A stretch of DNA of 64,000 bases. Origin: Macrobrachium rosenbergii (lineage: Eukaryota > Arthropoda > Malacostraca > Decapoda > Palaemonidae). A model generated the notes under the pieces. That model ran no database searches and was not told the DNA's origin. It saw only the letters and a program-made list of their open reading frames with translations. This document shows positions 1 through 9,970 of this stretch, piece after piece. Within the stretch, counting starts at the first letter, position 1. Every line of letters starts with the position of its first letter. The position numbers and the translations under genes were made by a program. The stretch lies in NCBI RefSeq assembly GCF_040412425.1, contig NC_089788.1, positions 61,773,720-61,837,719 of the forward strand, in the 5' to 3' direction.

Positions 1-689
1 ATGCCAACTAAAGTGCATGGCCACTTTAACATCTGCCAGAGCAGGTTTGGAATCCTGGCTTAGCTGTTGCTCTTATGAAGCCTTATTATAAACAAGGCAT
101 CATGATTTCTGTTGTGACATAAATATGATACTGTAGACCATCTTAAGCTAACAACAACAAAGCTATGTGTTTAAGCAAATATGAAACCAATCTAAAAACA
201 CCTAACTTGAACTTGGGAAATTGAAATATTTCTATAAGTTATAAAATAACTACAAACTGATAATAAAAATTTAGAGTAATTAATGTTCAAGTGCAAAGTG
301 CCTCACCTACATAATTACTAAGGCAAACAAATGCACAAGGAAATGGCAAAAACTCAATCAGAAACAACGAATAAAAGTTTCACATCACCTCAAGCATATA
401 AAATTTCAGATGCAAGCAATTAAATTACCCTGCAATGGCAGCAATAAGATCAGTCAAGCCCTACTCAAAGTACAAAATATAAATTTTCAAAATAAAATTT
501 TTTTATTTATTTTTTCCTGTGTCAGTTGGAGGGTGATAGTGAGTGACAAATAAAAAAATTAATGGGGGTCACTTATTTTATACCATCTATTGATCAATCC
601 CTTCCAGATGAACTTCTGGTTCATGTTTTATTGTTTTTCATTCAGTTTTTCTTAGCCTACGAGTGAAGAGGTGGGGATACAAAACAGTG
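1..689. other. AT-rich non-coding sequence
   Basis: No open frame longer than about 60 codons and no recognisable domain. The base composition is strongly A+T. I see no gene here. Confidence 0.6.
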
Positions 690-1025
690 GGGGAAAATAT
701 TTAAAAATAAATTTTATTATAAAATATAAATTTTCATAATAAAATTTATCATTTGGATAGTACTTACCTACTGTTAAAGATAGTCCAATAAGCAAGTCTT
801 GCATTCAAACAAAAGAAGATAGAAATGGCTGACCCCAAATGACTGTCTAGTACACCTATTCTCCACCAGGTGTGTTTCAAATGTTTTAGCGTCAGAATTC
901 TCCTTGACAGCCTACTTTCATTATGGTAATTTTTATTATTTGGGATGAATCTTACCTACTTTCATTATGGTAATTTTTATTATTTGGGATGAATCTTACC
1001 TACTGTTTAAGATAGCTGATTCCCA
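690..1025 (-). mobile_element. Eroded DIRS-like terminus (ITR end plus ICR)
   Basis: Around 700-775 an AT-rich arm runs into TACTTACCTACTG, which resembles the outer end of elements A and D further right (AT-rich arm, then ACTTACCTG). At about 985-1,025 a second CTTACCTACTG is followed by AGCTGATTCCCAC, matching the position and wording of the internal complementary regions of A and D (ACTTACCTG, then AGCTGA). The spacing of roughly 270 bp between the two also fits those elements. No coding part survives. I infer an old 3' end of a minus-strand element; it is too eroded to assign to a family. Confidence 0.45.
911..998. repeat. 44-bp tandem duplication
   Basis: The segment starting CCTACTTTCATTATGG occurs twice head to tail with a 44-bp offset (911 and 955) and is essentially identical in both. 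It covers the arm of the putative ICR of the eroded DIRS terminus, so a recombination-site-like motif is duplicated. Confidence 0.85.
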
Positions 1026-1027
1026 CA

Positions 1028-1580
1028 TTGAGAAAAGGATGGTTGTGTAGTGCAGCTAGACAAAAATCCACTCAGCATTTCAAGCTAAAGGTTTTAGGCA
1101 TGAAACCCAAAACAGTCTTAACAGATCTGGAATCCTTTCTGGATCCTACTGCTGTCAGAAGTTGGAATCCATTTAGGAGCAAGGCTCTTATATGTGTGCA
1201 GAAAGAGCAGCTTTGTGGAGATATCTGCTTCAATTCAGCCAGAATGAAACAGAACACTCCTTAAAGTACCTTTATGTTCCCCCAAACATCCAAACCTGAG
1301 ATTTAAATGAGCCTAAAAATATTGCTCTTTCTTTAGTTCAGGAAAAGAATTTACCCACTACCAGTAGCACACTAAGGGCTTTACAGTTTTCAGAAGAGAT
1401 TCTGCATACTTAAGGTGGTGAGCAACAACAACTGAAATGCACTTCTGCTGCACCATATTAATCATCCTCATGCACCAGACTGTCATAAAACTAAATGAAG
1501 TCACAACTGCTCTTATATTATGAATAGTTACCTTCAATAAAGGTATGGAGCTAGTATCTCATGCACTAGCCTAATCAAAT
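1028..1580. other. Non-coding stretch between DIRS remnant and minisatellite
   Basis: A 78-codon open frame is present but has no recognisable domain and overlaps an equally long open frame on the other strand. It could be the eroded 3' part of a DIRS element, but nothing confirms that. Confidence 0.4.
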
Positions 1581-1589
1581 ACATCACAA

Positions 1590-1970
1590 AGAATATCTTG
1601 TCCTTTGACAAAGACATTCTAGTTTCTAAACCACAAAACAGAAGGTTAAATTTGCCTCTTTCAGGCTTAACCTTTGACAAAAACACTCTAGGTTTTCTAA
1701 AGCCACAAAACAAAAAGTTAAGGTTGCTTTTTCCAAGCTTAACCTATGACACAGACATTCTAGGTTTTCTGAAACCACAAAACAAAAGGTTAACTTTGCC
1801 TCTTCCAGCCCTAACCTTTGACAGAGGCATTCTAGTTTTGATAAAACCACAAAACAAAGGGTTAACTTTGCCTCTTCCAGACTTCACCTTTGACAGACAT
1901 TCTGGGGTTCCTAAAACCACAAAACAAAAGGTTAACTTTACCTCTTCTAGGCTTGACCTATCTAAATAAA
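1590..1970. repeat. 72-bp minisatellite, about five copies
   Basis: The word CCACAAAACA recurs at 1,631, 1,703, 1,775, 1,847 and 1,917, giving three exact 72-bp steps and one of 70. Each unit also carries GACA..CATTCTAG and a TTAACCTTTGACA-like block. Because 72 is divisible by three, a frame stays open through 123 codons on the plus strand, and others stay open on the minus strand. The apparent proteins are therefore likely by-products of the repeat. Copies differ by scattered substitutions, so the array is not recent. Confidence 0.9.
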
Positions 1971-2059
1971 TTCTGATTGCCCTAAAAAGACAGACAAGAC
2001 TTTCCTCTTCTTTCCCCACCAAGGAAGTTAAAATGATATTTTAATGATAAAATAAGGTT

Positions 2060-2222
2060 TGTTCATACTTACCTGGCAGATATATATATAGCTGTATTCT
2101 CCGAAGGTCCGACAGAATTTCAAATTTCGCGGCACACGCAGTGGCCGGTCAGGTGGTTAGTACCCATTCCCGCCGCTGGGAGGCGGGTATCAGGAACCAT
2201 TCCCATTTTCCATTCAGATTTT
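2060..2222. repeat. Element A ITR (3' side)
   Basis: Reverse complement of 8,331-8,497 with few mismatches, ending inward at CCATTCAGATTTT. It contains a (TA)n core followed by AGCTG and a GC-rich hairpin-like block (CCCGCCGCTGGGAGGCGGG). The additional AT-rich 30 bp outside (2,030-2,059) is present only on this side and in the ICR. Confidence 0.95.
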
Positions 2223-2267
2223 CATAGTGCCGTTGTCTCCTGAGGAGGAGGGTGGGCACTATTTAAT

Positions 2268-2358
2268 ATATCTGCCAGGTAAGTATGAACAAACCTTATT
2301 TTATCATTAAAATATCATTTTGTTCATGAAACTTACCTGTCAGATATATATATAGCTG
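2268..2358. repeat. Element A internal complementary region (ICR)
   Basis: The left arm (2,268 to about 2,320) is the reverse complement of the window-left terminus 2,030-2,080. The right arm (about 2,318-2,358) is the reverse complement of the window-right terminus 8,466-8,501. The arms meet at ATCATTTTGTTC, which represents the two ends joined as in a circular intermediate. In DIRS models the ICR templates completion of the ends before circle formation. Confidence 0.9.
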
Positions 2359-2743
2359 AATCGCACCATTGGCGGTGGGCAGAGACAGCATAGGATTGAG
2401 AAACAAAACAATGTAGATGATTACACATCTTGGTTCCTTACCTTTTTAGCATAGCTGACTTCGTGATTACTGTCACCCAAGTCTGCGTCTGCTTTACTGG
2501 AGTTTCCAACGAGGTAGAGACCTATAAGGTTGGAGAGTTCCAGACGATCTGTCAACGGGGACGTGACCACTATGTGCCCAGATCGTAGCCCTCAAGAAGG
2601 AAGCAAAGAGACAAAAATAACCACCTGACCTACCAAACATCGTGACTAGTTAAAAACTAAGGAAAGGGAAGACTGCCCCCACAGTCTACCCACAACCATA
2701 AAAACACAACCAAAAAATTTTAAAAACTATTCCTAACCATACA

Positions 2744-3800
2744 TTAAAGGATAGGATGGGTACTGCCTCCTTCTCCCAAGATCGTACCAGCCGAAACGTA
2801 AGGTCCCAATGAACAGCAAGACTCATACACTGTTCTTACGTCCTTTAGGTAATGAGAGGCGAACACAGAATGACTTCTCCAAAAGGTGGCATTCATAATA
2901 TCGTTCAGAGCCATGTTCTTTTGAAAGGCTACTGACGTTGCAACAGCCCGAACCTCATGCGCTTTAACTTTCAAAAGTTCGAAGTCACTCTCCTGACAAC
3001 TCTTATGCGCTTCCTGAATGGTGGACCTCAAGAAGAAAGCCAGCGCATTCTTTGACATGGGGACGTCAGGTCTTCTCACCGAGCACCATAACCTATCCGC
3101 AAGACCTCTCGACTCTTTTGTCTTGTTCAAGTAGAACTTTAGAGCCCGAACAGGGCAAAGCAGTCTTTCTGGTTCCTGACCCAGAATACCCACCAAACCT
3201 TTCAATTCAAAGGACTTGGGCCAGGGGTGAGACGGGTTCTCATTCTTGGCAAGAAATGACGGTTGGAGAGAACACACCGCATCGTCTCCTTTAAAACCAA
3301 CTGACTTAGATATTGCATGAATCTCACTGATTCTCTTTGCAGTAGCGAGAGCAACTAAAAATAAAGTCTTCTTTGTTAAGTCCCTCAAAGAAGCAGCATG
3401 AAGGGGTTCAAAGGGCTTTGCATCAGGAACTTAAGAACCACGTCCAAATTCCAAGATGGAACCAAAACTGAGGCACCTTAGTCGTCTCGAACGACCTAAT
3501 GAGGTCATGGAGGTCCGTATTGTTGGCGATATCTAATCCTCTGTGCCGAAAGACCGCCGACAACATACTCTTATACCCCTTAATAGTAGAGACTGCCAGC
3601 TTCGGAACTTCCCTAAGGAAAAGAAGGAAGTCTGCAATCTGGCTCACAGTGGTCGAGGAAGAGGAAATCCCTCTGCTTTCTACACCACTGCCGAAATACG
3701 GCCCACTTCGATTGGTAAACTGCGATCGAGGATGTTCTCCTGGCTCTCGCGATCGCTCTTGCCACCTGCTTCGAAAAACCTCTCGCTCTCGCCAGCATTT
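2744..3800 (-). pseudogene. Element A tyrosine recombinase (YR), frameshifted
   Basis: This is the integrase-like enzyme that would insert the circular DNA intermediate. The C-terminal 214 codons (2,744-3,388) hold the catalytic residues: first Arg in AKRISEIHA, the HEVRA motif (His-x-x-Arg) in VKAHEVRAVATS, and the Trp/His plus nucleophile Tyr in FWRSHSVFASHYL. The N-terminal SAM-like DNA-binding part reads in another frame, with RARRTSSIAVYQSKW (near 3,740) and QIADFLLFLRE (near 3,630). At least two frame changes separate it from the catalytic part (one near 3,420), so no intact enzyme is encoded. The motif set is that of DIRS YRs and not of viral or bacterial integrases. Confidence 0.9.
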
Positions 3801-3922
3801 CGATAGTCTGAACGCAGTCAGACCGAGAGCGGAGAGGTTTTGATGGTATCGTTCGAAGTGGGGCTGTCTGAGTAGATCTGGACGAAGAGGCAACACCCTT
3901 GGAAAGTCTACCAGAAGCGACA

Positions 3923-4324
3923 TTACCTCCGGAACCACTCCTTGTAAGGCCAATACGGAGCGATCAGAGTCATCCTCGTATCTTGCGACGACGCTAACTT
4001 CCTGACCACTTCTCCCAGGATCTTGAAGGGAGGGAAAGCGTAAAGGTCCAGACGAGACCAGTCCCAAAGAAGGGCGTCTATTGACACTGCTCCTGGATCC
4101 AGGACAGGAGAGCAGTAGAGCGGAAGCCTGTTGTTCTTTGATGTTGCAAACAGGTCTACTAAGGGACGACCCCATAAACCCCACAGTTTTTGGCACACCT
4201 CCTGGTTCAGAGTCCACTCTGTCGGGAGCAGTTGATGATGACGACTTAGCAGGTCCGCTCTCACGTTCTGAACGCCTGCTACAAACCTCGTCAAGATCGT
4301 AACGTTCCTGGAACTCGCCCACAA
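3923..4324 (-). pseudogene. Element A RNase H end plus DAM-like methyltransferase
   Basis: An open stretch of 133 codons. It opens with the end of the RNase H region (VRADLLSRH), a linker with TEWTLN, then GRPLVDLFATSKNN, SIDALLWDWS, LYAFPPFKIL and TLIAPYWPYKEW. The DLFAT..N..Y.S, DAL..DW and xPPF order is that of the phage-type N6-adenine methyltransferase domain known between RNase H and YR in DIRS elements. The catalytic D/N-PP-Y/F motif reads FPPF, so methyl transfer is doubtful. It lies between RNase H and YR as expected. The assignment comes from motif order alone. Confidence 0.75.
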
Positions 4325-4413
4325 CAGGATCTCTTTCGCAAGAACGAACAGGGAACGAGAATGAGTGCCTCCTGTTTTTTTCAGGTAAGATAGAGCAGTG
4401 GTATTGTCCGCGT

Positions 4414-5669
4414 TTACCTGGACTGTGCGACCGACACTTGATCTTGAAGAATCGAAGGGCTAGAAAAATCGCCCCTAATTCTTTCATATTGATATGCCAG
4501 GTCACCTGTTCCCCTCCAGATGCCTGACACTTCTCTCTTGCCCAGTGTTGCTCCCCACCCCGACATTGACGCGTCGGAGAACAACACTAGGTCGGGGTTC
4601 GGAAGGCTGAGAGACACGCCCTCTGAAAGCCTCGAGGGATCCAACCACCACCTGAGATGCTCCTTCACTTCGAGGGAAAGTTTGAGAGACAACTCGAGAT
4701 TTTCCTTGTCTTCCCAGTTGTCTTGCAGGAAGAACTGAAGAGGCCTGAGATGTAGTCTCCCTAGGAAAACAAACTTTTCCAGTGAGGAAATGGTCCCCAG
4801 CAGACTCATCCACTCCCTCACCGAACAGGTTTCTTTCCCTAGGAAGGCCAGGACTTTTTCGTAGCACAGCTGTTGACGTTCCGGGGACGGAAAAGCCCGA
4901 AAAGCCACTGAGTCCATCTGAATCCCCAGATACACGATGGACTGCGTTGGGGTCAGGTGTGACTTTTCGAAGTTGACCAGCAGGCCGAGATTCCTTCGTC
5001 AGGTTTAAAGTTGCTTGAAGATCCTCCAGACACCTCTCCCTCGATGACGCTTTTCGAATCAGCCAGTCGTCCAAGTAGAGCGACACACGTACGCCTGCCA
5101 GATGCAGCCACCTTGCTACATTCCGCATGATGACGGTGAAAATCATGGGAGCTGTGGACAGGCCAAAGCAAAGAGCTCTGAATTGATACACCTTTCCCCT
5201 CAAGACGAACCTCAGGAACTTCCTTGACTGAGGATGTATCGGGGACGTGGAAGCACGCGTCCTGAAGGTCGAGGGATACCATCCAATCCCCAGGTCTTAA
5301 GGCTCCTAGAACAGACTGCGCCGTCTCCATCTTGAAAGTTTCTTTCATGACAAAGCGGTTCAGGCTGCTGACATCCAGCACAGGTCTCCAACTTCCCGAC
5401 TGTTTCGGGACCAGGAACAGCCTGTTGTAGAAGCCCGGGAATTCAGGTCTAAGACCTGTTCTACTGCTCTCTTGACGAGCATTTGCCGCAGCAGGTCGTA
5501 TAGGATCTCTTGTTTTTCTGGACCGTACGACGGAGAGAGGTCCAAGGGCGAAAGGCTTAAGGGGAGGGGAGAAAGGAAAGGGATCTTGTATCCTTTCTCT
5601 AAAACCGAAAGGGACCAACTGTCTGCCCCTCTCACTTTCCAGACTTGGAAAACGCAAGAAGCCTGGCAC
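4414..5669 (-). pseudogene. Element A reverse transcriptase - RNase H, frameshifted
   Basis: The polymerase copies element RNA into DNA and the RNase H removes the template. The N-terminal half (4,953-5,669) has the RT entry motifs FLVPKQSGSWRPVLDVSSLN and MVSLDLQDACFHVP, including the first catalytic Asp. After a frameshift near 5,240 the palm continues with GKVYQFRALCFGLSTAP and the YLDDW box (YxDD type, near 5,075). Another frame then gives LGIQMDSVAFRAFP and WMSLLGTISSLE (thumb), followed by the RNase H start LFSDASMSGWGATL near 4,570. An RNase H helix (INMKELGAIFLALRFF) is visible near 4,490. Order and motifs fit DIRS pol. The frame changes make it non-functional. Confidence 0.9.
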
Positions 5670-5695
5670 CCACCGGTATCTGGAGGAGAATCACA

Positions 5696-6832
5696 TCACT
5701 TCTTGCCCCTACCTCTAGCAAGGGCTTTACCTCTCGAGAGGTTCTTTCCTCGAGAAGAAGGCTTCGAGGATGCTCCGGCACGAAAGGGCTTCTTCATCTT
5801 GGGAGAATGTTGACGGTTTGACGTCGTCGAGGTCACAGGAACCGCAGGGCGCTTTGATGACTGAGCCAACAGGTCCTGTGTGGTCTTCTCTTGTAGGCTT
5901 GCAGCGATGTCCTTTACCATCGAAGCCGGGAAAAGATGATTGGAAAGGGGAGCAAACAACAGTTCTCCTTTCTGTGCCAAGGAGACGGACTTCGTAGCGA
6001 AACCGCAGAATAGAGACCTCTTCTTGAGCACTCCAGTCGCAAAGTGCGAGGCCAACTCGTCAGAACCATCTCGGACCGCCTTGTCCATACAAGACAAGAT
6101 GCTCAAAAGGTCCGACAAGGAGATCGAGTCCTGACTCCGAGACTTAAGGTCCAAAGCTCCAAGACACCAGTCAAGGAAGTTGAAAACTTCTAACGTCTTG
6201 AAAAGGCCCTTCAAAAGATGGTCCATCTCCGTAAGAGTCCAGGGAATCTTGGCCGTCGACAGATGAGACCTCCTACTCGAATCAACGAGAGAGGCGAAGT
6301 CTCCCTTAGATGAGGAAGGAAGACGTAAGCCTAAGTCTTCTCCGGTCTCATACCACATCGCCGCTTTTCCCGAGAGTCTTGAAGGGGGAAGGGCGAAAGA
6401 AGACTTTCCTTGAGCCTTGCGGGAGTCCATCCACAAATGGACTTTCTTGAAGGCCCGCTTAGTGGAGAGCGATTTAGTCATCTTCAGAAATCCCGGAGCT
6501 TTCCTAGACTTAGTAGAAGTCAGTTGAGAAGGAGGGGAGAGAGGTACTGCCGGCAGAAACTTGTCAGGAAACAATTCCTTCAACAGCTTGACGAGGATCT
6601 GGTAGTCCGACGACGAGGACTGATCCTTCAACTCATCTTCAGACTCCGAGACCCTGAGTCTATCTCCAACATCGGGCGGGGAAGAGCAGAGAGAAGTTGG
6701 AGAGGAAACACGCCGCAGGGACCTCTGCTTGGAAGAGGAACTGGCGTGCAAAGCAGCTGGAGAACCAGGAACCACACGAGAGCCGACAGCAACGGCAGGT
6801 GGAGCGTCTTGAAGGGAGTCAAAAACGTCCAT
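5696..6832 (-). pseudogene. Element A Gag-like protein, C-terminal part
   Basis: An open stretch of 378 codons directly upstream of RT. It starts in a Ser/Glu-rich region and continues through a helical region with ILSCMDKAVRDGSDELASHF (also found in element F as CLDKGIQDGASELASIF). It ends in a basic tail (SSRGKNLSRGKALARGRGKK) that would suit nucleic-acid binding. The conserved block shared between A and F supports a real structural protein. Its function as capsid/nucleocapsid is inferred from position, and no known Gag fold is recognisable. The frame differs from that of the upstream Gag part. Confidence 0.7.
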
Positions 6833-6835
6833 CGG

Positions 6836-6925
6836 GGCGTCACGTCTGGCAGCATGACGAGCTTCTTGAGCGTCCAGCCGGGCGTCACGTCTGGCAGCAT
6901 GACGAACGTCATAAGCCTGACGAGC
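6836..6925. repeat. 45-bp tandem duplication in element A Gag
   Basis: GGCGTCACGTCTGGCAGCAT occurs at 6,836 and 6,881, an offset of 45 bp (15 codons). It falls in the linker between the two large Gag open stretches, a place where D and F also carry short codon-multiple repeats. Confidence 0.85.
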
Positions 6926-6975
6926 GTCATCAACAAAATGAAGAACCTGACGTCAACAAAAAGGTAGAACGACGC

Positions 6976-7872
6976 CTAGAACGAAGGGGAGGGAGGACGT
7001 CCTGGGGTGACGTCAAGACGATCCTCCCCAACACCCTCTGGGGACGAGAGTCTAGGGTTCCTTCCACGACGAGCAGGCGAAGCAGACGAAGGTGACGAAC
7101 GAGGAGCAGGAGAAGGAGACCGCCTAGATCTCTTCACTGGAAGTCTAACATCCTTCCGACGAGGACGGGACCTGGACTCTCTCTCTGCAATGAACGAGGA
7201 GAGTTGCTGCTGCATGGAGGCAATAAGGGTCCTCGTTGGTGACGCCTCTCTCTCTGGAGAATCACGGAACCTAGAGGCAGAAGGACGAGGGGGCGTCCTA
7301 ATCCTCTTCTCTTGAGGAGGGAGAGCTCTTGGGCGCTCAAAAACGTCTTCTTGGGATGACGTCCGGTACTTCTTTTGCGGGGGGAACGCATCCACAAACT
7401 CTGGCGAGGAGCACAGAGTAGGAGAGAGAGGACGTGAAGCGTCCTCCTCCCTAAAGCTTCTCTTAAGAGGGCGAGAGTCTATCTGACGGTTCCAACCCCT
7501 GCGTGGGGAGGACGTGTCAGAAGACGAGAAGCAGTCCTTCAGGACCCGAACACGAGATCGAGCCTGGGCAGCCTGGGAAACGTCTTCAGGACCTGCCGAA
7601 GGGACGCCAGACCGGTGGGGGTTCCCCGTCACCCTCCTTCGGCTTTCGACATGCTCTCTCCCTGAGTCCTGGGAGTCCAGCAGAGGTCCAGGCCTAGAGG
7701 CATGATGGGGCCGGTCTGACGCCCCCTCCACTGCACTGGGGGCACTAGTCACTTCACAACACTTATCTTGGAGAGCTGACACCTTAGATTCTAATGCACG
7801 AATCGATTCCATCATAGCGGAAAGCATATTAGTCTCCACTGGCACGATCTCAGGGGCAGGAGACAAAACCAC
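6976..7872 (-). pseudogene. Element A Gag-like protein, middle part
   Basis: An open stretch of 298 codons with no recognised fold. It begins with a predicted helix (VETNMLSAMMESIRALESKVSALQ) of coiled-coil type. Element F has a matching helix after its Cys-rich domain (IVGAMEDIGVNVKSLHERM). The rest is disordered, rich in Arg, Ser and Pro, with RS and SPSP clusters and repeated KRxRTPP-like motifs, suggesting RNA binding. It is separated by a frameshift near 7,900 from the Cys-rich N terminus and by another near 6,900 from the C-terminal part. Confidence 0.65.
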
Positions 7873-7883
7873 AGGGTTAGGAT

Positions 7884-8171
7884 CTAAAGGTACAGGGAGT
7901 TAGGGCCGACATCAACACTTCCGCAAAGAGAAGCACTCCTGGAGGAAGACCTCCTCAGTCGATCACGCTCCAACTTCCTCACATATTTATCATACGCTCT
8001 CCATTCATTTTCAGACAAAGAAGCACATTCATCACACCTATCATTCAACATGCATATATGCTTCCTACAGTTAGAACAAATAGTGTGAGGGTCAACCGCA
8101 GCTTTCGGCAACCTCACCTTACATTCAGACATCACACACGCACGGTAACTAGCAGAGCTAGACCCAGACAT
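7884..8171 (-). pseudogene. Element A Gag N terminus, Cys-rich domain
   Basis: 95 codons from an ATG at 8,171. A Cys-rich core runs from about residue 12 to 50: C..SECK, then VDPHTICSNCRKHIC, then CDECASLSENEW, followed by a basic helix YDKYVRKLERDRLRR. The same pattern (DPH..C..C, C..C/EC, then W and a Lys/Arg helix) starts the Gag of elements B, D and F and fragments E and G. A zinc-binding role is inferred from six to eight regularly spaced Cys. The open frame ends after LYL at a frameshift relative to the next Gag segment. Confidence 0.75.
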
Positions 8172-8330
8172 AATGATAATCTAAATCAAAACCCAAAGAA
8201 AAGTCAAAAAGCGTATGCGATCTACCGATCCAAAGTCAAAATACCAAAAGACAATGAGATACTCAGTAAAAAAAAGCAAATCCTATGACGGAGGTGCAGA
8301 CAACAGTTGTTGACAACACCGGCGACAGAG

Positions 8331-8497
8331 AAAATCTGAATGGAAAATGGGAATGGTTCCTGATACCCGCCTCCCAGCGGCGGGAATGGGTACTAACCAC
8401 CTGACCGGCCACTGCGTGTGCCGCGAAATTTGAAATTCTGTCGGACCTTCGGAGAATACAGCTATATATATATATCTGACAGGTAAGTTTCATGAAC
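8331..8497. repeat. Element A ITR (5' side)
   Basis: Partner of 2,060-2,222. The outer edge reads AGCTATATATATATATCTGACAGGTAAGT, so an exact splice-donor consensus faces outward on the plus strand. In the direction of element transcription the same segment gives a TATATATA box about 20 bp inside the end, a possible promoter. Confidence 0.95.
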
Positions 8498-8501
8498 AAA
8501 A

Positions 8502-9570
8502 CTACGTATTGTATTCCAAACACACTCACTTATGTCATCGTCAGCTTCTCTGAGCAAAACATTTTTCCTCAGACAGGACACAGCTAAAACCTGATTGGCT
8601 GGCTGGTTGCCGTGGAGATCTGCTAGCCAATGAAAGCCCTCTACTTCTGCTCTATTGATAGACATATGCCGTGAGGGCACTAAGTTTGAATGTTGCCATG
8701 ATCGTGATTATTTCACTGCTGATGGCAATTACTCAATAATTCACTTTATATAATTATTTCTTCATGAAAACAAGAATTCAACCATAATTTCAACTTTAAT
8801 ATAGTGGTATGAAAAATCCCACAACAGTCTGTCGTGGTGATGCGTCATTACTTGCGAATCCTATTCCCGGACCATCCTCAGATTTACGACTGCAAACTGA
8901 TGATGATGTCAGTAACAATAAAAAACAATCCTGTCCAAGATCGATATGATGAAACGTATTTTATAGTCTTACTTATCGTTAAAATTCACAAGTTGAATTA
9001 CAATTATTTTGATCATGTATATTTTTGCATTGTACGGAATGTTTTTGTTGAAAACAATGTGTTAGTGAACTTATGGTCTTACTTGTCCCAATGTATTATT
9101 ACTGATGATCTTAATTATCTCACATTCATTTAACAGTATACTATTAATATAAATAACAGTAAACTATAATGAATAAATAACTAAAATGAAAAAAAAAACA
9201 TGAAAAAAGGAAAAAAATGTTCTTGCTGCAGTAGTGATGTTTGATTATGCTCCTGACCCCACACTACCGAAATCTGAAAAACTCTAAAAACCAAAGCACT
9301 CTGGTCCCGAGGATTTCGGGTAAAGGATTGTGTGCCGGTAATCTAAATTTCATTATTTTACTTTTCATTTTAGAGACCACTTCTTTTTACTTAGCAATTA
9401 TGCATTCATGTCTTGGCCAAGACATCTGCATATGCGGCTGAATTCTATAATTTTTATCATATTTTATTCATTTTTCATCTTTTACCATGAGCTTTAACTC
9501 AAATGTTTCTTCATTGGTTTATTATTCATACTCTAAAAAATAATGAAATACAGTATATTCATAGGTATAT
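8502..9570. other. Non-coding stretch with pogo-like relic
   Basis: AT-rich. At about 9,265-9,345 the words CCGAAATCTGAAAAACTC and CTCTGGTCCCGAGGATTTCGGGT resemble the sub-terminal wording of pogo/Tigger-type non-autonomous elements. A 99-codon open frame at 8,834-9,133 has AT-driven composition and no domain, so I do not treat it as a gene. Confidence 0.4.
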
Positions 9571-9574
9571 ATAG

Positions 9575-9650
9575 ATCTCGCCGGTTAAACCGGACAATTG
9601 GCTAAGACGGACACCCTGGCCCCCATATAACAAGGGTCGACTGTATATGT
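9575..9650. mobile_element. Pogo/Tigger-like transposon end
   Basis: CGCCGGTTAAACCGGACAAT, then GACGGACACCCTGGCCCCCA and CGACTGTA form a terminal segment typical in wording of pogo-class (Tc1/mariner) ends, with the terminal CTGTA facing right. No matching opposite end was found nearby, so it is a solo end, perhaps cut by the adjacent DIRS insertion. Confidence 0.45.
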
Positions 9651-9739
9651 AAAGACCTCAGGTTTGTATGTTAGGAGAAGTGACAAATTATAAAGTAATT
9701 TGTATTTTTCCTAACTATACAAACCTGAGGCCCTTTACG
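9651..9739. repeat. Palindrome at the left edge of element B
   Basis: GTAAAGACCTCAGGTTTGTA (from 9,650) is the near reverse complement of TACAAACCTGAGGCCCTTTAC (9,718-9,738). The two are separated by an AT-rich spacer. The right arm belongs to element B. The left arm looks like a second, truncated copy of the same ITR edge in opposite orientation, lying just outside B. Confidence 0.75.
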
Positions 9740-9843
9740 TAAGGAATTACTTTCAGAGAAGCTGGAATGGCCATTAAACTTTCAGACAAGGTGGTTAGGC
9801 AATTAACTACCGTCCGGTAAGTGGAAGTCCCGCCTGCCCGGAT
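9712..9843. repeat. Element B ITR (3' side)
   Basis: Reverse complement of 14,692-14,806 apart from substitutions and an extra block of about 20 bp near 9,808-9,828. Core shared wording: AAGGAATTACTTTCAG, AAGGTGGTTAGGCA and CTGCCCGGAT. Confidence 0.9.
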
Positions 9844-9872
9844 TGAGGGATGGCATGAGGTGGGCATAAAAC

Positions 9873-9970
9873 TGTAAAGGACCTCAGGTTTGTATAGTTA
9901 AGAAAAATACAAATTACTTTAAAAAATTGTCATTTGTTCCTACACAATATACAAACCATTGGTCCTTTAC
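9873..9970. repeat. Element B ICR
   Basis: The left arm GTAAAGGACCTCAGGTTTGT.. through AAATTACTTT is the reverse complement of 9,690-9,738. The right arm GTTCCTACACAATATACAAA.. is the reverse complement of about 14,780-14,816. The two ends meet around ACTTTAAAAAATTGTCA. Confidence 0.88.

Larger units (their letters stand above)
2030..8501 (-). mobile_element. DIRS-like retrotransposon A, both ends present
   Basis: A 6.5-kb tyrosine-recombinase retrotransposon transcribed right to left. The termini are inverted repeats of about 165 bp, and an internal complementary region near 2,268-2,358 repeats both outer ends joined together, which is the DIRS hallmark. That junction fixes the ends near 2,030 and 8,501, with a shared run of A residues at both. 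Reading leftward from 8,171 the genes are Gag (Cys-rich N terminus), RT, RNase H, DAM-like methyltransferase and YR. No target-site duplication is visible, as expected for YR insertion. Frameshifts break Gag, RT and YR, so this copy should be inactive. Elements D and F share its terminal design. Confidence 0.92.

Noticed and set aside
1598..2022. Three overlapping open frames over the 72-bp minisatellite
   Set aside because: A repeat period divisible by three keeps all of these open; no start context, homology or splice structure supports a gene.
3052..7697. Many plus-strand open frames of 60-185 codons inside element A
   Set aside because: They are antisense shadows of Gag, RT and YR, with no motifs of their own.
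2030..8501. Interpretation as an LTR retrovirus or Ty3 element
   Set aside because: Termini are inverted and not direct, an ICR is present, no aspartic protease or DDE integrase is seen, and a tyrosine recombinase occupies the integrase position.
8834..9133. 99-codon open frame
   Set aside because: AT-driven composition, no domain, lies between transposon pieces.
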